From: Chionoecetes opilio
Taxonomy: Eukaryota; Arthropoda; Malacostraca; Decapoda; Majidae
Length of the DNA stretch: 64,000 nucleotides
Direction of reading: 5' to 3'
Assembly (NCBI GenBank): GCA_016584305.1
Contig: JACEEZ010016190.1
Coordinates: 241,001-305,000, forward strand
Shown here: one piece after another, positions 38,010 through 47,558 of the stretch
Numbering within the stretch: position 1 is the first letter of the stretch
Layout: every line of letters starts with the position of its first letter
Program-made: the position numbers and the translations under genes
The notes under the pieces: generated by a model
Database searches by the model: none
What the model saw: only the letters and a program-made list of their open reading frames with translations
What the model was told of the DNA's origin: nothing

Positions 38010-39205
38010 CGGAAAAGGAGGAGGAGGAGGAGGAGGAGAAATACATAGGAATACATAGGAAGAACAAATACCAGGCAAACTTCTGGTGTATAACGAGGGT
38101 ATCTGCTGAACTGCATACTGCTAACTAACAAACTACATGTAAGAGATCAGGAAATAGTCAGAGATTAGGAAAGGATACCATGCACCTAAAGATAATAGGG
38201 ACATGGACATTTCATATAAAAAAATATTTTCTGTAAGGTCTACGTTGCAATTAATGCCACATTTAATTATCTTGTGATCACCATTTGCCAAATGCTGGCT
38301 GACCTATGTCGCAATAATCAACGAGATGGTGTCGGTAGTGAACACTAAATCTAAAATACTATTTTTTCTTGTAGGTTCATGAATAACCTGATGTAAAAAT
38401 AGCTCATTTACCATATCTAGCATGCGCTTACCTTCGTTTTCAACTGAATGATTATCCCAATTAATACGAAGTACGCAGGTTAATATCTCCGCATATGGTT
38501 GGGTCGTGATAACATAAGAACCTGAGAAAATAAGGAACCTACAAGAGGCTGTGAGACCTACACGAGGTAGTTCCTGTTACTAAACTTTACCTACATCCAC
38601 CTCTCTTCCCCATCCATGAATATATCCAGACGCCTTTTAAAGACCCCAATAGACGCATTGACCACCTGACGAATGAGTCCATTCCAATCATTCACCATCC
38701 TATTTGTGAACCTGTTTCTGCCTATTTCCTTTTTAAATCTACGCTTTTCCAGCTTGAATCCGTTACTTCTAGTTCTACCCTGCTTACTAGCCGTAAGAAC
38801 TTTTCCTACATCGCCATTATTGTATCCCTTTAACCACTAAAAAACTTCTATCCTTTAATTATCTTCTATAACTATTAACAATTGACTTTATCTCATCCTT
38901 CAGGAGGCAATCTACTACCGCATTTGATTTAGGAGAACGATAGATTGTCCCAAGAGTTAACAGTTTATCGTTCAGCTTAATCTTTACGTAAACTGAGTCA
39001 TAATGATCATGATTTATATTGCTGATTTCGATTGCCTGCAAGTTATCTTTAATGTAAAGAAGGACACCTCCACCGGCTTCATGCGTTCGACTATTAAGAA
39101 ATGTCTTATAGCCTGGAATGGCTATTTCAGATAGTACGTACATGCTGATCTTTGAGGTTTAGCCAACTCTCGGTGATAGTAACGATATCAGGTGTTTCGG
39201 AATTT
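38010..39205 (-). pseudogene. CR1 (family B) copy with RT deleted
   Basis: The 3' UTR (38010-38220, with GGGTATCTGCTGAACT and a (GGA)n end) matches the CR1 at 47310-47480. It is joined directly to endonuclease-coding sequence. The parts 38225-38510 and 38857-39143 (SEIAIPGYKTFLNSRTHEAGGG, IGTIYRS-type) match 49670-50220. The RT between them is gone. A 3' end of another LINE sits inside (38515-38855). Confidence 0.8.
38515..38855 (-). pseudogene. 3' end of another CR1/L2-like LINE inside the CR1 copy
   Basis: The minus strand reads GFKLEKRRFKKEIGRNRFTN, then RMVNDWNGLIRQVVNAS and FKRRLDIFMDGEE before a stop, a typical LINE ORF2 C-terminus. The 3' tail CTCAGGTTCTTATGTTATC ends the insertion. 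It differs from families A-G by sequence. Confidence 0.75.
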
Positions 39206-40110
39206 ACCCGTCCGATGCCGAGATCTTTGACCCTAACTTACGCCCCTGTGCCGGGAAATTCGACCTATGGAAAAAATATGTGTTATGAATCAGAATTACA
39301 TACAGAATACACTGGTAAAAAAAAAAATTGGCTTACCTAGCTTCTTTCAGGGTCATTTCGCCCGCTCCTCCCCTGGTCATGAAATCCATCGCATTAAAAC
39401 CGTAGACCTTTATGGAATAGGGCGGCTGTCGGAGGGAGGGGTTTTACCATTACTCCAGCAAGACTTGTTTAGACTTCCATGAGTGTTTTGAGTGCAGGAA
39501 CATGTAGTATGGAGTCATGTACGAGTGCAGAGGTGCATTCGATTTTGGCAATCGCATTAAAAAAAACACGTATACGGAGAGATCGAGGAACATGATTAAA
39601 TATTGGCCCGTAAATTACGCGGTAAGTACATTTTCGAAGGCAAGCCTTACAAAATCAGTTTAAAAAGTAGTTACGTATGTAAACATATTTTGACCCATTG
39701 TATCGACTGGTAAAAACTTTTTGGTATGTACTTTTTTTCTTAATTTGACCATTAGCAATTACCTTAATCGTACATGCCACACCACTTTGCCATATCATAA
39801 CATCTTTCACGTTTTATTTATTAAGCTTTTAGGTATATTTTTGTAAATATGGACTACTTTACATGTATGAAGTGGTCAAGTATCACACACCCAAGCAGCC
39901 GTGCGACTGGGGGTGGGAGGGGGGAGGGTGCAGAAAACAATTATTATTTATCGCCCCACGCCGCCAGGTGGCCGTGCGTGGGACTTGGGAGAGGGGATGG
40001 AGGAAAAGGGTAGCGTAGCGTCGATTAGAGGGTTGTGTGATAAACAGCTTACAATGCCAAAAATAGTCCTGTACTGTTTGTTCTAGCTCCTGTACTGTTC
40101 TAGGCGCTAT
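39206..40110. other. Unassigned sequence
   Basis: Contains an isolated GGTCATTTCGCCCGC motif (39350) like the foldback minisatellite, and a G-rich patch at 39905-39930. No gene. Confidence 0.4.
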
Positions 40111-40112
40111 GC

Positions 40113-41325
40113 ATTTTTCCAAAAACAAAGACTACTGTATACTGGACTTGTTACTCGCGTTCCTCGCCAACCCGCTCATGACCAGTGGAGACCGATCGGC
40201 AAGGTAAAAAAAGTGTTTCGAACATCACTCCCATTACCCTTCCTTTGGCTTATCAGTATAAATGATGTACTGTTATCTTCGTAAATGTTTGTTCTATAAT
40301 ATTATCAAATAAAAAACAGTAAAACACACTAAAGAAATGCCATTGTGAGACTGAAGAAATATGAATGAACTTAATATTCACTTAAACTCTTCGCCATTTG
40401 ATATTTTGCGAGACAACATTTAAAATGAAACATATCAATAGAAGCGGAATTTTATTAGCTTTCCATTGATATATTTCGTTTTTTGATAAATTAATTAACA
40501 CTATGCATAAATTAACGTTAACTAAAAAAATAACATCATCAATCGGATCGGCAAGTAAAAAAGTGTTCCATGAATACACTAGACTATGGTTTATCAGTAT
40601 AAATGATACCCTGTTATCTTCGTAAATGTTTGTTCTATAATTTTATCAAATAAAAAACTGTAAAATACACTAAAGAAATCCCATTATGAGACTGAAGAAA
40701 TATGCATAAGCTTAATATTCATTTAAACTTTTCGCCATTTAATATTTTGTGAGAAAACGTTTTACATGAAACATATCAATAAAAGCGGAATGTTATTAGC
40801 TTTCCATTGATATATTTCGTTTTCTGATAAATTAATTAGCATCACGCATTTATTAGCTTTAAGTAAATAAATAACATCAACAATCGGGTAGTTTTCCCGA
40901 TTGATGATGTTATTTTTTTAGTTAACGCTAATCTATGCATGGTGCTAATTCATTTATCAGAAAACGAAATATATCAATGAAACGAAATAAAATTCCGCTT
41001 CTATTGATATGTTTCATATAAAAAGTTTTCTCGCAAAATATTAAATGGCGAAGAGTTTAAGTGAATAAAAAGTTCACGCATATTTCTTCAGAGTCTCATA
41101 ATGGTATTTATTTAGTGTATTTTACAGTTTTTTATTTGATAATATTATAGAACAAACAGTTACAAAGATAACAGTATATCATTTATAATGATAAACCATA
41201 GGAAGGGAAATGGGAGTGATGTTCGAAAATGTCAGGAATCGCGGCATTGGCCTCCACTGGAAATAGCCCAAACTGAGTAGCAAGTCCAGTATACAGTAGT
41301 CTTTGCCAAAAACCATGATTCAGCG
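40113..41325. repeat. Large foldback: three about 300-bp units in a palindrome
   Basis: Units at 40259-40545 and 40595-40890 are direct repeats. The unit at 40895-41200 is their inverse. Outer arms 40113-40260 and 41190-41325 also match in reverse complement (ACTACTGTATACTGGACTTG, GAACATCACTCCCATT). The central hairpin is ATCGGGTAGTTTTCCCGAT near 40890. Related units recur at 42218-42470 (direct), 42485-42780 and 42795-43090 (inverse). No coding region. Confidence 0.85.
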
Positions 41326-41526
41326 ACTAACGGCGCCCGCCAGGGCCCTTGGATGGGGTGGAGGTGGCGTCATGTAGAGGAGAGTATGTCAAGCTTGCCA
41401 TACCAATTTGAGCAGCGTACTGTCATTAATTTGGACGCTAAAAAGTTGTTTTTAGGGACGTAAATCTATGTCGCGGCACAAGGTGGATACCTACGTGTGA
41501 CGTAGATTTATGTCGCCGGCATCTGA

Positions 41527-41712
41527 GGAGTTAACATTAGCCAATAGTTCATTACGTTTTAAAATTACGCTTCTGGCATTTGTGTATAGCAGTTTAAGTT
41601 TCTTAATAGTTTTGGTAAGCATGCTTGAGGGTTTGCCAGCAGGGCATCTAGGGTCCGAACCCGGGGTCATAGAGTCCCCTTCTGTCTGGCCCCGTAGACC
41701 AAAAAAATACAT
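41527..41712 (-). pseudogene. CR1 (family B) ORF2 start fragment
   Basis: The minus strand encodes CPAGKPSSMLTKTIKKLKLL, then YTNARSVILKRNELLA, the first about 40 residues of the CR1 endonuclease (compare 50390-50290). It is truncated on both sides. Confidence 0.8.
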
Positions 41713-41764
41713 ACATACCTTGGTTACATTACAATAGCTTTTCTACCACAACTTCGAAGCTATC

Positions 41765-41855
41765 ATGTTTTGTGTTTGTCTGTTGTCTGTGTATGTACAC
41801 ACACGGTGATAATAGTGGTAAGTAGGCTAAGTGTTTACCATTTCGGGCACTGTGG
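41765..41855 (+). repeat. Fragment of the dispersed repeat also seen at 8880-9000
   Basis: Shares TGTTGTCTGT, ACACACGGTGATAATAGTGG and AAGTAGGCTAAGTG with 8895-8965. The other half of the same repeat occurs at 45110-45290, so the 41.9-45.1 kb material may be an insertion within one copy. Confidence 0.55.
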
Positions 41856-42158
41856 TATTTAAAGAGAAAAATCAGACGGTGGGGGGCGTTGTGTAGGCAC
41901 GGTGGACGTCTGTCTCACCCCTGCTCAGCTCACAACAAAAAATTGCGCGTTTTCGCGACCGTTCTAGCCCGGTCCAGACTGGCTCTGTCCAGGCCGGGGG
42001 CTGTTTTTGTGAGGCGGACTAGCCCGGACTGGCCCGGACTAGACTAGTCCAGGCGAGCGACCAGGACCAAAGCCGTCTCTATGTAGAAAGCCTGCGTCTG
42101 GGAGGCGAGATGGACGGTGACGTCATCATCAGAGTCGGCTCCACACGTCAGTAGGCGC

Positions 42159-42210
42159 CGAGCTTTCAGCGAGTGAGGACGTACGTACGTCCTCACTCGC
42201 TGAAAGCTCG
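42159..42210. repeat. Perfect 52-bp palindrome
   Basis: The 26 bases from CGAGCTTTCAGCG to GGACGTAC are followed at once by their exact reverse complement, with no spacer. Confidence 0.98.
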
Positions 42211-43644
42211 CAAGAAATGTTTGTTCTATAATATTATCAAATAAAAAACCGTAAAACACACTAAAGAAATGTCATTATGAGACTCAAGAAATATGCATTA
42301 ACTTAAACTCTTCGCCATTTAATATTTTGCTCGAAAACATTTTACATGGAGAATATCACTAAAAGCGGTTTTTAATTAGTTTTCCATTGATACATTTCGT
42401 TTTCTGATAATTGAATTAGAACCATACATAAATTAGCGTTAACTAAATAAATAACATCATCAATCGGAAAAAATGACCAGATTTCATGATCTTTTTAGTT
42501 AGTTAACGCTAATTTATGCATGCTGCTAATTTATTTATCAGAAAACAAAATATATCAATGGAAAGCTAATTCTATTCCGCTTCTATTGATATTCTCCATG
42601 TAAAAATGTTTTGGAGCAAAATATTAAATGGCGAAGAGTTTAAGTTCATGCATATTTCTTGAGAGTCTCATAATGGCATTTCTTTAGTGTGTTTTACGGG
42701 TTTTTATTTGATAATATTATAGAACAAACATTTCCGAAGATAACAGTATATCTTTTATACTGATAAACATATATTAGGTAGGAAAATACCCGATTTCATG
42801 ATGTTATGTATTTAGTTAACGCTAATTTATGCATGCTGCTAATTCATTTATCAGAAAACAAAATAAATCAATGGAAAGCTAACTACATTCCGCTTCTATT
42901 GATATTCTCCATGTAAAATGTTTGCGAGCAAAATATTAAATGACGAAGAGTTCATGCATATTTCTTGAGAGTCTCATAATGGCATTTCTTTAGTGTGTTT
43001 TACGGGTTTTTATTTGATAATATTAAAGAACAAACATTTCCGAAGATAACAGTATATCTTTTATACTGATAAACATATATTAAGTAGGTAAACTTATCAT
43101 CTCGGTGGCCTCGTACAGACTCCGTCCGTGACGTCATCAATCTCAGGCGCAGGCTTTTACATACAGACGGCTTTGCCAGGACCGCCTTGGCCCTGTGTGG
43201 GGAGAACTGGCGCAAGCGCACTACAGTCAGCGGGGAAGACGTCCAGGAGCTTCTCGTGCTGCTGATAAGACATGAAACACCATGATGGCCGACCATAGGA
43301 CTAAAGTCATTTCATGAAAAATTACAATATTCGCAATTTTATTAATGGAAACAACATCTTGGTAAATGAATGTACCGTCAATAACACCATAGACGCCACT
43401 GCACTAATGTCACTAGGCGCCATATATTACGAATTTTAGCATCACTACAGACTTGTATATGCCACTGAAGACATGTATAGTGTTGTGTAGATAATGTAAA
43501 CTACTGTGCACGTCTCTTCAGTGGCACATACAAATCTGTAGTGATACTAAAACTCGTAATATATGCCCCCCCTGCGACATTAATGCAGTGGCGACTATAG
43601 ATAGTGTAATTGACGGTAAATTAAATGAGATTTCATAATTCAAT

Positions 43645-43715
43645 TTTTCATAGTCATCCCTGCTACTTGAATTCTCATTGTGAAGTCAAGTAGCAGGGAT
43701 GACTATGAAAAACTA
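43645..43715. repeat. Hairpin with 27-bp perfect arms
   Basis: TTTTTCATAGTCATCCCTG through CTACTTGA is mirrored by its exact inverse after a loop of about 17 bp. Confidence 0.95.
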
Positions 43716-44388
43716 GACTGAAAAGTACGATATAAAAATTGTAGCAAAACCAGGCAATATTTTGTGTAGTGATTAAATTTATCCGAATATTTTGCCATTA
43801 CGTTATTTTCAAGGAAGTATAGAAGCGCCAGTCAGTAATAACACGAATCATTGAGACCACATTAATTGCCAAAGGCAAAACTTCCATGATAATAGGGCTA
43901 ATAACACGTACTCCACCAATAAAAGGCCTCCTATATACGGAAATCCCCAGGTAGTGGATGCCAGTACCTATAGATATGATACATGATGGTTATATTATAG
44001 GTTATATATAGTAAACGTTTGACATGGCTACGACAGGTCTTGCAATATTGTATTGCTGGGATGCTTCCTCCGTCCAGAGATTTATAAACCTGACTCTAAT
44101 CACACACAAAATGATGACCACGGTTCACCTTTCATATGCCAACTAGGAGGTTATTACCTGAGGTCAAATTGATAACCCTTTCGTGTGTCTTTGGGGGGGT
44201 GGGAGGGAGGGTAAAGCCTGCAGGACGGTAGGACCGCCCACTTGATCTCCCAGCAAATAGGAACGACGAATGGGACGGGGCCAGTCTAGATGTGTTTTCG
44301 CGAGCATCAGTCCACCCTGGACTAGTCCACATCGGCCTGGACCGGCCTGATAAACTTCGCGAAAACGCGCTATACCACCTCGCTTCTC

Positions 44389-45100
<712 letters not shown>

Positions 45101-45290
45101 ACTATAACACTAGCACTCTGAATCGATAAGAGAGTTACCCGAAAAATTTGGTTTACTAGTTTTTCGTATTAAGAAGGGTGTTAATTAACGTTGGTTTGAG
45201 GCGGTTCGCCACAGATTCCTTACGTCACTACGCGGGATATTTAAGTCAAGGATAATACTGTACTCAAGAAAATCGTGGCAGTACATAACA
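45101..45290 (+). repeat. Second half of the dispersed repeat seen at 9040-9235
   Basis: Shares TGAATCGATAA, GATTCNTTACGTCACTACG, TTNAAGTCAAGG and ACTGTANTCAAG with 9045-9200. Confidence 0.7.
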
Positions 45291-45540
45291 TTCCTGAAGT
45301 AATTTGGGCTTTATTTCGTCAAACCTCACTGATTTTGATGGATCAAGCAAATTGCATTTCTGCAAAAATGGATCAAATTTCTGCAAAAATGGGAGGAGGA
45401 AAAGAAGGCGGAGGAGAAGGAGGATTTTTGATTGATTGATTGATACATTTATTGGCCACTTTGTACATAACATAAATAACAATAATAATAATAATGCAGC
45501 CAAGGTCCATTGAGCCAAGGCTCTATTACGGACCTACAAT
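45291..45540 (-). pseudogene. CR1-like LINE scraps and a retroposon 3' end
   Basis: The minus strand near 45360-45300 reads LLDPSKSVRFDEIKPKLLQE, like the CR1 pre-RT box (LLKLDPAKSVGVDEI). Next to it 45425-45470 is a retroposon tail in reverse complement: GGCCAATAAATG followed by (TCAA)n, with a polyadenylation signal. The two parts may be unrelated. Confidence 0.45.
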
Positions 45541-45754
45541 TATAATTACTGTAAGCTGACGCATGTTGTGGCCCATCCATCACCATGGATTACTTTTTTA
45601 ACAAACAATGAATCTCGTGGAAAATAATATGAAAAATAATGAATAATATAAGCAATAATATTAGTAATAATGGTAACTGATAATGATATAGAAATATTAA
45701 TAATAATAATAGTAATAATAATACCAATAAGCAATAGTAATAATAGTAATAATG

Positions 45755-45769
45755 ATAATAACCATATTA

Positions 45770-45807
<38 letters not shown>

Positions 45808-46040
45808 TAAAAATAAAATAATAATAATAATAATAAAGAATAATATATATAATAATAATGATAATGATAATATTAATATTAATAATGATAATAATATTAA
45901 TAATAATAATGATAATGATAATAATATTAATAATAATAACGTAATATTGATAGTAAAAATAATAACAATAATTATAATATAATAATATTTGCAATAATGA
46001 TAATAATATTTATAATAATAATAATAATAATGACAAATGC
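45755..46040. repeat. (AAT)n-rich low-complexity tract
   Basis: AATAATAATG and AATATT variants over about 290 bp, at the 3' side of LINE D. Confidence 0.95.
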
Positions 46041-46148
46041 ACCTACCATAACATTACTATATGCAGTCTTGCAACTTGCATCACAAAAATGAGTTTTATA
46101 ATATAAGTGTCTTACCTAGAATAAAAAATAGAAATATTACCGGTAAAT

Positions 46149-47237
46149 CTAATTGTAATTAGCTAATAACATGTTTTTGAGTCTGTTTTTGAGTCCAGCT
46201 CGTGAATGACTGTTCCTTGTCTCTTGAGGAAGTTGGTTCCAGTGTTTGGGTCCTCGGAATAGGATACTCTGTTGGGCGTGACTTGTTCTACACAGTGGGG
46301 TTCTTAAATTATTTATTCTTCTAGTGTCACTACGATCTATTACATTAAAATTACAATTTATTGGAAATGAATGCAAGGCCCCGTATACAAATAAGCATGT
46401 CTGTAGGTGTATAACATCTTGTAATTTTAACAATTTGTAGCTTATAAAGAGAGGGTGAGTGTGATCATAGCGTTGGCTGCGAGACATTATGCGTATCAAC
46501 TTCTTCTGTTCAACAAAAAGATGATCAATGTATGTTTTATAAGCTCCCCCCCATAAAGAACAACAATATAATAGATATGGATATGCTAGTGATATATATA
46601 TTTGTTTAAGACTGTCATTATTCACATGGTCTCTAATCCTGTACATTATATCTGTTATTTTAGACAATTTTGTTTATAAGCATTATATATGAGATTTCCA
46701 TTTTAAAGAGTTATCAATTATGACACCTAAAAATCTTATTTCATTAACTTGATTTATAATTAGATTATCAATTTTTATATTTACATGGGGTGTTTGTGTC
46801 ATTAAGGGATGTGAAATCATGTAATTTGTTTTACCTATATTGAGTGTTAGTTTATTGCATTTGATCCAATTTGCTACGTGATTTAATTCTCGATTTAGTG
46901 TAGTTTTCAATTCATTAACATCTCTCCCGGTTATGAATATATTTGTGTCATCTGCGAAAAGTAAGAAATTTAATAAATTGGTGCTACGTGTAATGTCATT
47001 TATATATATTAAAAATAATATCGGGCCGAGAATTGAGCCTTGTGGTACTCCAAAGTTGACATTATTATAAGAAGATGATGCGTTATTGTATACAGTATAT
47101 TGTTGTCTATTACTTAAATAACTCTTAAACCAGTTGTTAGCCGTACCTCGAACTCCGTACACTTTAAGTTTATCTAATAGTATGGAATGAGAAATTGTAT
47201 CAAAAGCTTTTGTCAAGTCACAAAAGATTGTTATCCT
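46149..47237 (-). pseudogene. LINE D reverse transcriptase, 5'-truncated, two frames
   Basis: The minus frame 47216-46683 starts within the RT (DLTKAFDTISHSILLDKL), with FGVPQGSILGPILFLIYIND and the catalytic FADDTNIF. It then runs NKLTLNIGKTNYM and FLGVIIDNSLKWKSHI before a stop. After a short frame break the C-terminal part (46667-46149) reads AYPYLLYCCSLWGG, RIMSRSQ, RGPKHWNQLP and FKN/LKNRLK-type. The 5' end is cut at 47237, exactly where the (TCC)n tail of the CR1 begins. It belongs to the CR1/L2/Crack-like group by motif style. One stop or frameshift separates otherwise intact halves. Confidence 0.82.
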
Positions 47238-47558
47238 TGAGGAGAAGGAGGAGGAGGAGGAGGAAGAGGAGGAGGAGGAGGAGGAGGAGGAGGAGGAGGA
47301 GGATTACATAGGATTTTACATAGGAGTAACAGACACCAGGAGACCTATTGGTCCATAGCGAGGGTATCTGCTGAACTACATACTACTAACTATCAACTAC
47401 TTGTAAGAAAACAATTGGAAAATGATACCATGTCCCTAAAGAGGATAGGAACATGGAAGTTTCATAGTGCAGAATGATAGGATATGAAAAATACTAACTA
47501 CAACTACCACTACCACTACAACTAATCGATACGGGGGACTAGATACGAATTCGCACTA
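47238..47558 (-). repeat. CR1 (family B) 3' UTR with (TCC)n end
   Basis: On the minus strand the UTR follows the ORF2 stop at 47559. It contains the conserved AGTTCAGCAGATACCCTCG block, shared with 38080-38110, and finishes in a (TCC)n tract (47240-47300). Confidence 0.75.

Larger units (their letters stand above)
41945..44370. mobile_element. TIR-bounded composite with GCGCGTTTTCGCGA ends and internal foldbacks
   Basis: GCGCGTTTTCGCGA at 41945 is mirrored by TCGCGAAAACGCGC at 44357-44370, followed inward by CCGGTCC-type sequence on both sides. Inside are the inverted pair 42015-42140/43100-43200, a 52-bp perfect palindrome (42159-42210), three 300-bp foldback units, and the inverted repeats 43370-43470/43500-43615 and 43645-43715. 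No transposase. An inner GTTTTCGCGAGCATCAGTCC copy lies at 44295. Confidence 0.6.
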
